Source: an uncultured Oscillospiraceae bacterium
Lineage (GTDB): Bacteria; Bacillota; Clostridia; Oscillospirales; Acutalibacteraceae
Assembly (NCBI GenBank): GCA_900554335.1
Contig: USGT01000005.1
Coordinates: 41,240 to 105,239, forward strand
Direction: 5' to 3'
DNA: 64,000 bases
Shown: piece after piece, positions 1 to 7,214 of the stretch
How positions within the stretch are numbered: position 1 is the stretch's first letter
How the letters are laid out: each line of letters begins with the position of its first letter
Made by a program: the position numbers and the translations under genes
Notes under the pieces: generated by a model
What the model saw: the letters and a program-made list of their open reading frames with translations, nothing else
Told to the model about the DNA's origin: nothing
Database searches by the model: none

Positions 1-817
1 CAACTCTTGAAAGATCATATCTTCTTGCGTCGAACAAGAGCGAGTTAATGTGAGCTTGGGAGTTTTCAAGTGTTGGAGGTTCACCTGGGCGAAGTTTCCT
101 GTAAACTTCAAAGAAAGCTTCTTCGCTGGTTTTGCAAGGGTCTTTTTCAAGGGTTGCTTTAAGGCGTTCATCTTCGCCAAAATACTCAAGAATTTCGGCA
201 TCAGTGCTAAGACCCATAACCCTTATAAATGCGGTTATAGGAATTTTACGGTTTTTGTCGATTCTAACATACATTATGTCGTTTGAATCTGTTTCGTATT
301 CGAGCCAAGCACCTCTGTTAGGAATAATAGTAGCGCTGTGAAGCTCTTTACCTGTTTTGTCATACTCCATTTTGAAGTATACACCCGGCGAACGAACAAG
401 CTGCGAAATAACAACACGTTCAGCACCGTTTATTATGAAAGTTCCGCTTTCGGTCATAAGCGGGAAATCACCCATAAACACTTCAGACTCTTTGATTTGC
501 CCAGTTTCTTTATTAAGGAGTCTAGCCGTTACTCTAAGCGCAGCGGCGTATGTAGTGTCACGCTCTTTACATTCGTTAATGTCATAAGTGGGGTGATTTA
601 CATCCATTGTGTAATCTACAAAATCAAGTACCAAATTTCCTGTGTGATCAGTTATGCCCGAGACACTTTTAAAAACCTCCTGCAAACCCTCACCCAAGAA
701 CCACTTATAAGAATTCTGCTGAATTTCTACAAGATTAGGAACCTTAATTACCTCATCAATCTTAGAAAAACTCATTCTGGTAGTTTTGCCAAGCTTTATA
801 GGTCTCACATTTACCAT
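1..817 (-). CDS. rpoB: RNA polymerase beta subunit, N-terminal part (runs off the left edge)
   Basis: Catalytic beta subunit of RNA polymerase. The minus strand is open from an ATG at 817 to the window edge, about 272 residues. It begins MVNVRPIKLGKTTRMSF and contains beta-subunit hallmarks such as VEIQQNSYKWFL, RSPGVYF and the RKLRPGEPPT segment. An upstream ATG at 835 stops after five codons, and GGAGTG lies correctly spaced before 817. The gene has its own consensus promoter about 230 nt upstream, and the gene upstream of it is the divergent tyrS rather than rplJ-rplL. The 3' end lies outside the window. Confidence 0.97.
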   Translation of the reverse strand, partial: MVNVRPIKLGKTTRMSFSKIDEVIKVPNLVEIQQNSYKWFLGEGLQEVFKSVSGITDHTGNLVLDFVDYTMDVNHPTYDINECKERDTTYAAALRVTARLLNKETGQIKESEVFMGDFPLMTESGTFIINGAERVVISQLVRSPGVYFKMEYDKTGKELHSATIIPNRGAWLEYETDSNDIMYVRIDKNRKIPITAFIRVMGLSTDAEILEYFGEDERLKATLEKDPCKTSEEAFFEVYRKLRPGEPPTLENSQAHINSLLFDARRYDLSRV

Positions 818-977
818 AGATTTAAAACACTCCATTCATAATCTTTCAGTATTGATACTCTAAAATTTTCTTTAACCAAAAAAAGTTAGGGAAGCCCAAG
901 AAATAAAAAATCTTTCCTCAACTTCACCCCTTCTCAAAATAGTCATAAAAATTCATCATTTAAAAACTTTAATTTGC

Positions 978-1006
978 TTGATTTACATCAAAATTAATGT
1001 TAAAAT
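978..1006 (+). promoter_or_regulatory. Probable promoter of tyrS
   Basis: TTGATT (978-983), 17-nt spacer, TAAAAT (1001-1006). The leader of about 110 nt is too short for a full T-box, and no T-box core sequence was seen. The 818-1123 intergenic region otherwise holds only the divergent rpoB promoter and leader. Confidence 0.6.
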
Positions 1007-1049
1007 GTATGAAATTTATTTGTTAAATTAAATGACAACGTAGTGTAGT

Positions 1050-1078
1050 ATGATACCATACTATTAAAAACTTGTCAA
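1050..1078 (-). promoter_or_regulatory. Sigma-A promoter of rpoB with overlapping palindrome
   Basis: On the minus strand, TTGACA (1073-1078), a 17-nt spacer and TATCAT (1050-1055) point at rpoB and predict a 5' leader of about 225 nt. A palindrome, TAGTATG-4 nt-CATACTA (1046-1063), overlaps the -10 box and could be an operator. Confidence 0.85.
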
Positions 1079-1123
1079 GTGCAAATTTAAATTAAAAAAA
1101 ATCCAGAAAGGTGATTCCCCGAG

Positions 1124-2347
1124 ATGAAAAATATATACGAAGAACTAAAAGAGCGTGGTTTGATAGCGCAAGCTACGAATGAAGAAAAAATCGAAAATTT
1201 GCTCAAAGGCAAAGGCATTCATTTTTACATAGGTTTCGAGCCTACTGCTGACAGCCTCCACGTTGGGCATTTCGTTCAAATAATGATCATGGCTCGTCTC
1301 CAGCGCGCTGGGCATATTCCGATTATCCTTTTTGGCGGCGGAACAGGCCTTGTGGGCGACCCTTCCGGCAAAACCGACATGCGCAAAATGCTCACGAAAG
1401 AAGAAATTAACCACAATATAGAGTGTTTTAAACTTCAGGCTTCGAAGTTTCTTGATTTAACCCCAGGCAAGGCTATTGTAGTTAACAACGCTGACTGGCT
1501 AGGCGACCTTAAATACATTGATTTCATAAGAGAAGTTGGGGTTCATTTTTCGGTTAACCGCATGCTTGCGGCGGAATGCTACAAACAACGCCTCGAAAAA
1601 GGCCTTACATTCTTCGAGCTTAACTACATGCTCATGCAAAGCTATGACTTTTTAACTTTAAACAGAAAATACAACTGCCTTTTGGAGCTTGGCGGAGACG
1701 ACCAGTGGAGCAACATCATCGGTGGCGTTGAGCTGACAAGAAGAATGGACCAAAAAGAAGTTTTCGGCCTGACTTTCAAGCTTTTAACAACAAGCGAAGG
1801 CAAAAAAATGGGCAAAACCGAAAAAGGCGCACTTTGGCTCAACCCTGAAAAAACTTCGCCCTATGAATTTTATCAATACTGGAGAAACGTTAACGACAGC
1901 GACGTGATAAACTGCTTTAATATGTTAACATTCATGCCAACTGAAGAAATAAAGAAATTCGAAAATCTTGAAGGAAGCGAAATCAACAAAGCAAAAGAAA
2001 TTTTAGCTTTTGAAATAACAAAGCTCGTTCACGGCGAAGAAGAAGCTAAAAAAGCAATGAACGCAGCACGTGCACTGTTCTCTCAAGGCGCTGAAAGCGC
2101 AGACATGCCACAATTTAAACTTTCAAAAGACATGATTCAAGAAGGTGAAATTCCGGTTCTTTCGCTTTTAACCCTCTCTTCTATTTCCAGCTCGAAAAGC
2201 GACGCACGCAGGCTGATTAAACAAGGCGGAATTACAATTGACGGAAATAAAATAACTGATGAAAATCTCTCGATTAACATCAAAGATTTAGAAAAAGGAA
2301 TCATTATTAAAAAAGGCAAAAAAATGTTCAAAAAGGTTAGTGTCTAA
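1124..2347 (+). CDS. tyrS: Tyrosyl-tRNA synthetase
   Basis: Class I aminoacyl-tRNA synthetase that attaches tyrosine to tRNA-Tyr in the cytoplasm using ATP. The 407-residue length is normal for the bacterial enzyme. The HIGH signature appears as HVGH at residues 46-49 and the KMSKS loop as KMGKT at about 228-232. A C-terminal S4 RNA-binding domain (about 340-405) starts around SSKSDARRLIKQGG. The start is set by AGAAAGGTG 9 nt before the ATG. The gene stands alone, divergent from rpoB, and is followed by a weak AT-rich hairpin. Confidence 0.97.
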   Translation: MKNIYEELKERGLIAQATNEEKIENLLKGKGIHFYIGFEPTADSLHVGHFVQIMIMARLQRAGHIPIILFGGGTGLVGDPSGKTDMRKMLTKEEINHNIECFKLQASKFLDLTPGKAIVVNNADWLGDLKYIDFIREVGVHFSVNRMLAAECYKQRLEKGLTFFELNYMLMQSYDFLTLNRKYNCLLELGGDDQWSNIIGGVELTRRMDQKEVFGLTFKLLTTSEGKKMGKTEKGALWLNPEKTSPYEFYQYWRNVNDSDVINCFNMLTFMPTEEIKKFENLEGSEINKAKEILAFEITKLVHGEEEAKKAMNAARALFSQGAESADMPQFKLSKDMIQEGEIPVLSLLTLSSISSSKSDARRLIKQGGITIDGNKITDENLSINIKDLEKGIIIKKGKKMFKKVSV

Positions 2348-2367
2348 TAAAAAATTGTTCAAGGCAC

Positions 2368-2400
2368 ATACTATTATATTTAAATTTTAATAGTATTTCT
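2368..2400 (+). terminator. AT-only hairpin after tyrS, possible terminator
   Basis: Perfect 9-bp stem ATACTATTA (2368-2376) / TAATAGTAT (2388-2396) followed by a short T-rich run. The stem is almost entirely A/T, so it would be weak. Confidence 0.35.
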
Positions 2401-2409
2401 TAATATTGG

Positions 2410-2438
2410 TTGACATTTGTTACCTGTTTATATATAAA
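2410..2438 (+). promoter_or_regulatory. Promoter of the first double-glycine peptide
   Basis: Consensus TTGACA (2410-2415), 17-nt spacer, TATAAA (2433-2438), placed 50 nt upstream of the 2489 start. Confidence 0.8.
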
Positions 2439-2488
2439 AGTGTTGTGGGTAGAAAATCCATAATATCTTTTACAGTGAGGTTTTATTT

Positions 2489-2764
2489 ATGAGTTTAAAA
2501 CTTTTAAAAGATGAAGCTTTGGCAGAGGTTTCAGGTGGCGGATACGCAGGAGCTCTTACAAATGGAGTATGCAAACCAATCACAGGATTTGGTGAAGCAG
2601 TTGACGAATTTTGCAGCTCAGAGACTAGCGGAACCAAAAGGGTTGAAATTGTTTCCGGCGGTGTTTCTAAAATCGTTGCTTCAAGTTTAATAGGAGTAGG
2701 AATTACTATCGGGGCTAAAAAGCTCATTACCTATGTTAAATCAAAAAATTTATTCAAAAAATAA
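2489..2764 (+). CDS. Double-glycine-leader peptide with hydrophobic core (DG1)
   Basis: A 91-residue small protein of unknown function. The first 17 residues (MSLKLLKDEALAEVSGG) look like the double-glycine leader of class II bacteriocins and peptide pheromones, which C39-type ABC exporters cleave after GG. The predicted mature part has two Cys, a glycine-rich middle, one hydrophobic stretch (about residues 68-82, IVASSLIGVGITIGA) and a basic tail ending KSKNLFKK. It has its own consensus promoter and terminator. Next to it is an operon of four related peptides with a slightly different leader. No exporter, immunity or maturation gene is adjacent. A bacteriocin, a signal peptide and a small membrane protein are all possible. 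Confidence 0.75.
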   Translation: MSLKLLKDEALAEVSGGGYAGALTNGVCKPITGFGEAVDEFCSSETSGTKRVEIVSGGVSKIVASSLIGVGITIGAKKLITYVKSKNLFKK

Positions 2765-2770
2765 ATGTTC

Positions 2771-2796
2771 CCGCCGATTAAATTCGGCGGTTTTTA
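2771..2796 (+). terminator. Terminator of DG1
   Basis: Stem CCGCCGA (2771-2777) / TCGGCGG (2784-2790) followed by TTTTTATTAT. Confidence 0.85.
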
Positions 2797-2819
2797 TTAT
2801 CTATAATATTAAAAATGTA

Positions 2820-2848
2820 TTGACAAATAGTGAAATATAGATTATAAT
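2820..2848 (+). promoter_or_regulatory. Promoter of the DG2-DG5 operon
   Basis: Perfect TTGACA (2820-2825), 17-nt spacer, TATAAT (2843-2848), 34 nt before the DG2 start. Both hexamers match consensus, so strong expression is expected. Confidence 0.9.
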
Positions 2849-2882
2849 ATACACAAGAGCTGAATAAAAGGGAGTTTAAATT

Positions 2883-3137
2883 ATGGAATTAATCAATGAA
2901 AATGAACTAGAAAATGTTTGCGCAGGCCAAATGGTTGAATATGCAATAGCATACACGGCACGAGGTGCAGTGATGTTCGGGGCATTCCTCGCAGTGTGCG
3001 CAATAGCTAAATTACCGTCAGGCAGTAAAAAAACTAAAAAAGCAGAAGAAAAACCAGAACAAAAGCAACCTCAAGTTCAAGCAAAGCCATCAAAAATAGT
3101 TTGTTCCACTAAAGTCGTAACTTATTATTACAAATAA
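2883..3137 (+). CDS. Double-glycine-type leader membrane peptide (DG2)
   Basis: 84 residues, function unknown. The leader MELINENELENVCAG follows the pattern M-E-x-I-N-E-x-x-L-x-N-[VI]-C-[GA]-G shared by DG2-DG5; here the cleavage pair is Ala-Gly. A hydrophobic segment (about residues 24-43, containing AVMFGAFLAVCAIA) looks like one membrane helix. After it come a Lys/Glu/Gln/Pro-rich linker (about 45-70) and a Val/Tyr-rich end, TKVVTYYYK. It is the first gene after a perfect promoter, with GGGAG 8 nt upstream of the ATG. The Ala-Gly could still be a C39 site, since GA and AG variants are known in such leaders. Confidence 0.7.
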   Translation: MELINENELENVCAGQMVEYAIAYTARGAVMFGAFLAVCAIAKLPSGSKKTKKAEEKPEQKQPQVQAKPSKIVCSTKVVTYYYK

Positions 3138-3184
3138 ATCTTAATCACCTAGATAATACGTATAATTCAAGGAGGCTGGGAATT

Positions 3185-3415
3185 ATGGAACCCATTAATG
3201 AAAAAGACTTAAAAAACATTTGTGGCGGCCAAGAAATTCGAAAAACTTTAGCAACTGTCGGTTTAGCTTTAATGATGTGCACCTTATTTGCAGGAACTTC
3301 AGTGCTTCTAGTAAAAGATATTAAAAAAGTTAATCGCAAATTAAAACAGTATCCTGAAATCAATAACACTGATAAATTCTGTATAGTCAAGCACATTATA
3401 GTCAAAAAAGGCTAA
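3185..3415 (+). CDS. Double-glycine-leader membrane peptide (DG3)
   Basis: 76 residues with leader MEPINEKDLKNICGG, a hydrophobic segment at about residues 23-43 (TVGLALMMCTLFAGTSVLLV), a basic stretch (KDIKKVNRKLK) and a beta-like end, CIVKHIIVKKG. GGAGG precedes the ATG. It is the second gene of the four-gene operon. The same plan of leader, one membrane segment, charged linker and aliphatic or aromatic C-terminal strand recurs in DG2, DG4 and DG5 although the sequences differ strongly after the leader. Confidence 0.72.
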   Translation: MEPINEKDLKNICGGQEIRKTLATVGLALMMCTLFAGTSVLLVKDIKKVNRKLKQYPEINNTDKFCIVKHIIVKKG

Positions 3416-3433
3416 AAATGGAGGTTTTGAATA

Positions 3434-3646
3434 ATGGAATCAATAAATGAAAAAGAATTAGGAAATATTTGCGGTGGCGGAAAAATAGCAAAAGTAGTGG
3501 AAAACATTTCTTTAGCTTGCATAATTGGTGGCATGATTGTAACAAGTGCATTGGCATTATATGATTGCGCTAAAACAGAAGAATTCAAAAGAAGAAAGCA
3601 TCAATCTGAAACACTTTATATTATTGAAAAAACGTATTATTTATAA
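3434..3646 (+). CDS. Double-glycine-leader membrane peptide (DG4)
   Basis: 70 residues with leader MESINEKELGNICGG, a membrane segment at about residues 24-43 (ISLACIIGGMIVTSALALY), a charged linker (KTEEFKRRKHQ) and a C-terminal strand TLYIIEKTYYL. It lies 18 nt after DG3 with GGAGG upstream, so it is co-transcribed. No function is assigned. Confidence 0.72.
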   Translation: MESINEKELGNICGGGKIAKVVENISLACIIGGMIVTSALALYDCAKTEEFKRRKHQSETLYIIEKTYYL

Positions 3647-3696
3647 AAAAATTTAAAACATTCTAATGTAAAAAACGTTTAGAGAGGATTTAAGCT

Positions 3697-3918
3697 ATGG
3701 AATTAATTAATGAAAATGATTTGCAAAATGTTTGCGGTGGAAGCTCATGCAAAAATGCAGCCTCAGCAGTAATTGCAGCAGGAACCGTCTTAGTTGTCTG
3801 CGGATTAGCTGTTTACTCTTTGATAAACGGCGATTTAAAAATCAAAACTACGGTGGAAATTCCTGTAGTAAAACATACGATCGTAACTGAAAAAACTTAC
3901 ACTACCTATACCTTTTAA
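3697..3918 (+). CDS. Double-glycine-leader membrane peptide (DG5)
   Basis: 73 residues. Leader MELINENDLQNVCGG is nearly identical to that of DG2. The hydrophobic segment (about residues 20-42) contains AVIAAGTVLVVCGLAVYSLI and is followed by the Thr/Tyr-rich end VTEKTYTTYTF. It is the last gene of the operon, with AGAGAGGA upstream of the start and a strong terminator 25 nt after the stop. The near-identical DG2 and DG5 leaders point to tandem duplication. Confidence 0.72.
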   Translation: MELINENDLQNVCGGSSCKNAASAVIAAGTVLVVCGLAVYSLINGDLKIKTTVEIPVVKHTIVTEKTYTTYTF

Positions 3919-3942
3919 TAGTTCCAGTTCCGAAAATGCAAA

Positions 3943-3973
3943 AACAGCTCCGAAAGGGGCTGTTAATTTTTTT
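3943..3973 (+). terminator. Terminator of the DG2-DG5 operon
   Basis: Nine-bp stem AACAGCTCC (3943-3951) / GGGGCTGTT (3956-3964) with a GAAA tetraloop and one G-U pair, then AATTTTTTT. Confidence 0.9.
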
Positions 3974-3984
3974 AAATATTAAAT

Positions 3985-4014
3985 AAAAAACCACCGGCAC
4001 AACTTAACCGGTGG
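3985..4014 (-). terminator. Terminator of ftsZ
   Basis: Stem CCACCGG (4008-4014) / CCGGTGG (3991-3997) read on the minus strand, followed by TTTTTT (3985-3990). Confidence 0.9.
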
Positions 4015-4021
4015 GAAATTC

Positions 4022-5155
4022 TTATTTCTTTTCTTTAAAAAGAGACATTATATCATAAAAGCTGTCGCTTTCTTCTTTTGCTTCAGGTTGAGCAGCAGGA
4101 CGAGAATAATTTACTGGATTTGAAACGGGTCTTTCTCTTTCGCTAGCAGGAGCAGAAGCTTTTGATTGCGGAGAAACCGGGAAATATGATCCTCTTGTTT
4201 CAAAGCCTGTTGCAATTACTGTTACGCTGATTTCATCATCCATAGTTTCGTCAAATGCAGCACCCCAGATGATATTTGCATTTTCGTCAGCTTGTTGAGC
4301 AATGAGCGAAGAAGCAGTTTCGATTTCATCAAGGCCAATGTCAGGCGAAGCTGTAACGTTGATGATAACTCCTCTTGCACCGTTGATTGCAGTTTCCAAA
4401 AGTGGGCTGGAAATAGCCATATTTGCAGCGATTTCAGCTTTGTCTTTTCCGCTTGCACGGCCAACTCCCATGTGAGCGTATCCTGCATCTTTCATGGTTG
4501 CAGTAACGTCTGCGAAGTCAAGGTTTACAAGACCTGGCAAAACGATAAGGTCAGAAATGCTCTGAACACCTTGCCTTAAAACATCGTCAGCAACGATAAA
4601 TGCATTCATAAGTGTGATTCTTTGTTGGCTTGCAAGTTTAAGGCGTTCGTTAGGAATAACAACAAGCGAATCAACTTGTTCTCTTAGTTGAGAAATTCCG
4701 CTTTCAGCTTGAGCCATTCTCTTTTGGCCTTCAAACGAGAAAGGTTTTGTAACGATTCCGATTGTAAGAATGCCCATTTCTCTTGCAATTTGAGCAACTA
4801 CAGGAGCAGCGCCGGTTCCTGTTCCGCCGCCCATTCCAGCAGTAATGAACACCATGTCAGCGCCTTTAAGAGCTGAAATAATTTCATCGCGGCTTTCTTC
4901 AGCTGCGCGCTGGCCAATTTCAGGTTTAGAGCCTGCGCCCTTTCCCCTGGTTATTTTTTCGCCGATTTGAATTTTGTGGTTAGCTTTTGAGCGCAAAAGA
5001 GCTTGTCTATCAGTGTTAACACAGATAAAATCAACACATTTAACGCCGGAATCAATCATGCGGTTAACAGCATTTCCGCCGCCACCTCCAACGCCGATTA
5101 CCTTAATTCTTACGATTTCTTCTTCCATATTAGTGTTATCTAATTCTATTTCCAT
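4022..5155 (-). CDS. ftsZ: Cell division protein FtsZ
   Basis: Tubulin-like GTPase that polymerises into the division ring. 377 residues, with the GTP-binding signature GGGTGTG at about residues 109-115 inside AGMGGGTGTGAAP, and an N-terminal VGGGGGNAVNRM loop. GGAGG lies 8 nt before the ATG. A variable Ser/Glu/Pro-rich linker (about 320-360) precedes the C-terminal peptide, which reads YDIMSLFKEKK. It aligns with the usual DIPxFLR tail that binds FtsA, SepF and other partners but has Met in place of the conserved Pro. The gene is monocistronic, with its own promoter and terminator, and is not next to ftsA or the mur cluster. Confidence 0.97.
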   Translation of the reverse strand: MEIELDNTNMEEEIVRIKVIGVGGGGGNAVNRMIDSGVKCVDFICVNTDRQALLRSKANHKIQIGEKITRGKGAGSKPEIGQRAAEESRDEIISALKGADMVFITAGMGGGTGTGAAPVVAQIAREMGILTIGIVTKPFSFEGQKRMAQAESGISQLREQVDSLVVIPNERLKLASQQRITLMNAFIVADDVLRQGVQSISDLIVLPGLVNLDFADVTATMKDAGYAHMGVGRASGKDKAEIAANMAISSPLLETAINGARGVIINVTASPDIGLDEIETASSLIAQQADENANIIWGAAFDETMDDEISVTVIATGFETRGSYFPVSPQSKASAPASERERPVSNPVNYSRPAAQPEAKEESDSFYDIMSLFKEKK

Positions 5156-5243
5156 TAACGATTTCCTCCACCTAACCTATGTATTTTTTATGCGTGATGA
5201 ATGAATTTCCAATCACTGATTGCCATTATATTGATACTGTTAG

Positions 5244-5272
5244 ATGATATCACATAGGGTTAATTTTTTCAA
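5244..5272 (-). promoter_or_regulatory. Promoter of ftsZ
   Basis: Minus strand TTGAAA (5267-5272), 17-nt spacer, TATCAT (5244-5249), about 90 nt before the ftsZ start. Confidence 0.75.
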
Positions 5273-5390
5273 TAATATGATGCGTTTTTTAAGATTTATC
5301 ATTGCATTTTACAATTTAATGTCAAAAAAAATAAAAAAATTATATCTTTTTAATACATCTTACATTTCAAATTTATACTTCTGCCATTTA

Positions 5391-5419
5391 TTGACGATTA
5401 CACTTAAATTTTATATAAT
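5391..5419 (+). promoter_or_regulatory. Promoter of gpsA
   Basis: TTGACG (5391-5396), 17-nt spacer, TATAAT (5414-5419). With the ftsZ promoter this accounts for the 347-bp divergent intergenic region, where nothing else was seen. Confidence 0.8.
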
Positions 5420-5502
5420 ATTTGGGAATTTAAATAACTTATTCAAGTCTTTTTATTCCATTTAATGCTAAATATAAGAAATAAAGGAAAAGAGGAATCT
5501 CA

Positions 5503-6468
5503 ATGAAAATATCTGTGCTTGGCTGCGGCAGATGGGGCAGTTTTATCGCATGGTACCTTAACAAAGCCGGCCACGAAGTCATGATTTGGGGCAGGGAAAA
5601 CTCAGAAAATCTTAAAGATCTTAAAAATTTCAGAAAAAATAATTATTTAGAGTTAAGCGAAAAAATTAAAATCACTTCAAATATAAAAGAAGCCCTCGAA
5701 TTTTCAAAAATAACGGTAATTTCAATCAGCGCTCAGCAACTCAGGAATTTTTTAAGCCAAATTAAACCAATTTTAAGCGATATCCAAAACCGAATTTTCA
5801 TTCTTTGCATGAAAGGCCTGGAAGAAAAAACCGGCAAAAGGCTTTCTGTTGTTTTAAAAGAAATTTTGGGTGAAAGCGCAAATGTTGCCGTTTGGGTCGG
5901 GCCGGGGCATGTTCAAGATTTCACCAAAGGAATCCCGAATTGCATGGTTATAGATTCCGAAAATGAAAACGTTAAAAAATTTTTAATCGAGAGCTTTTCA
6001 AGCGAGCTTATAAGATTCTATTACGGCAAAGATTTAATCGGAAGTGAAATTGGGGCTGCAGCTAAAAATGTTATGGGAATTGCGGCGGGAATCCTTGACG
6101 GAATGGGCTTTGCAAGCCTCAAAGGTGCGCTTATGTCTCGCGGAACAAGAGAAATTGCCAGGCTCATAAAAGCCCTCGGCGGCAATGAACTTTCGGCCTA
6201 CGGCCTTGCGCATTTAGGCGACTATGAAGCTACTTTATTTTCACCCCACAGCAACAACAGAAAATTCGGCGAAATGCTTGTTAAATCTAGAAATTACACA
6301 AAATTAGCCGAAGGAGTCGCAACCTCGCACGCCCTTCAGCTTTTGAGCAGTCAAACAGGTGTCGAACTGCCAATTTCAAACGCTGTTCACAAAACGGTTT
6401 TAGGCCTTGTTTCGCCAAAAGATTCCATTTCCGGCCTCTTTTTAAGAAGCCTTAAACCGGAATTTTAA
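5503..6468 (+). CDS. gpsA: Glycerol-3-phosphate dehydrogenase [NAD(P)+]
   Basis: Reduces dihydroxyacetone phosphate to sn-glycerol-3-phosphate, the backbone precursor of membrane phospholipids. 321 residues. A Rossmann motif GCGRWG sits at residues 7-12, and the family substrate-binding block GAAAKNVMGIAAGILDG is at about residues 186-202, with the C-terminal LARLGDYEATLFSPHSNNR-like region intact. AGAGGA lies 7 nt before the ATG. Its stop codon overlaps the end of the convergent acetyltransferase gene by 4 nt. The gene is usually near the GTPase gene der and plsY, but here it stands alone. Confidence 0.95.
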   Translation: MKISVLGCGRWGSFIAWYLNKAGHEVMIWGRENSENLKDLKNFRKNNYLELSEKIKITSNIKEALEFSKITVISISAQQLRNFLSQIKPILSDIQNRIFILCMKGLEEKTGKRLSVVLKEILGESANVAVWVGPGHVQDFTKGIPNCMVIDSENENVKKFLIESFSSELIRFYYGKDLIGSEIGAAAKNVMGIAAGILDGMGFASLKGALMSRGTREIARLIKALGGNELSAYGLAHLGDYEATLFSPHSNNRKFGEMLVKSRNYTKLAEGVATSHALQLLSSQTGVELPISNAVHKTVLGLVSPKDSISGLFLRSLKPEF

Positions 6469-6968
6469 ACCAATTTATAAACATTATTGTAAATTTCATT
6501 TTTAACATGCTCAAATTCTTTGTTTGAAAGTTTTTTCGGGTAGCTCATCAAATAAAGTTTCACTTCTGAGCATTCTGGCCTTAGCGGCTTTTGGTAATAC
6601 TCAAAAGTGTTGAGTAAAAAGCCATTTCTTTCATAAAATCTAATTCTTCTTTCGGCCATTTCGTTTTCAGGGAGCTCAACTTCTAAAACAACGGGTTTAT
6701 TAGAATTTTTTATGAATTCTTTTAGCATTTTGCTGCCTGTTCCCTGCCCTCTTTGCGAAGGACTTACCGCGAAATGCTCTATGAAATTAAACCCATCAAG
6801 CAACCAAAAAGAAATAAACCCGACGAGATCTTCGCTGCCGAAAAACCTAGCAGTGATGCTATATTTTGGGTTATCAAGAAGCTTTTTCTGGCCTTCATAG
6901 TCTCTAAATTCTTCTTCCTGGAAAGAAGCCTGCATAAGGCTGAAAATCTTATCAAAATTTTTATTCAT
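6465..6968 (-). CDS. GNAT-family N-acetyltransferase
   Basis: 167 residues. The acetyl-CoA-binding motif A of GCN5-related acetyltransferases appears as VSPSQRGQGTGSKML (R/Q-x-x-G-x-G), followed by the RFYERNGF motif B typical of the fold. The acetyl acceptor cannot be told. I chose the ATG at 6968 because GGAGG lies 7 nt upstream of it; the longer reading to 6986 has no ribosome-binding site. It is convergent with gpsA. Confidence 0.8.
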   Translation of the reverse strand: MNKNFDKIFSLMQASFQEEEFRDYEGQKKLLDNPKYSITARFFGSEDLVGFISFWLLDGFNFIEHFAVSPSQRGQGTGSKMLKEFIKNSNKPVVLEVELPENEMAERRIRFYERNGFLLNTFEYYQKPLRPECSEVKLYLMSYPKKLSNKEFEHVKNEIYNNVYKLV

Positions 6969-7029
6969 AATTTTACCTCCAGTCATAAATGTTTTTATAT
7001 CACTTTAGAAGCAAAATTCAATGACAATA

Positions 7030-7057
7030 TTGTAAAATATATATTAATTTTTATAAT
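7030..7057 (+). promoter_or_regulatory. Possible promoter of secA
   Basis: TTGTAA (7030-7035), 16-nt spacer, TATAAT (7052-7057), giving a leader of about 150 nt. The region is so AT-rich that other assignments are possible. Confidence 0.45.
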
Positions 7058-7214
7058 TTTTTCAAAAAACAATGAAATCCATTTCAAAATATGTTAAAAT
7101 CAGCATGGAATGATAATATCATTGAAAAGCATGACTAAAACCTATAAAATTAAGGTATATAGGTTCTTTTAATAAGCTTTAGCAATCACAGTTAATCGAA
7201 TAGGGGTGCATTTA

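Noticed and set aside
338..841. 167-codon frame on the plus strand
   Set aside because: It lies antisense to the clearly recognisable rpoB reading frame and has no ribosome-binding site; it is a shadow.
1007..1123. T-box riboswitch before tyrS
   Set aside because: The leader is only about 110 nt and no T-box core sequence or specifier stem could be seen.
2489..3918. Lantibiotic or other modified-peptide gene cluster
   Set aside because: No lanthionine synthetase, radical SAM, YcaO or protease/exporter gene lies nearby, and the peptides are not Ser/Thr/Cys-rich cores. Only the leader similarity holds.
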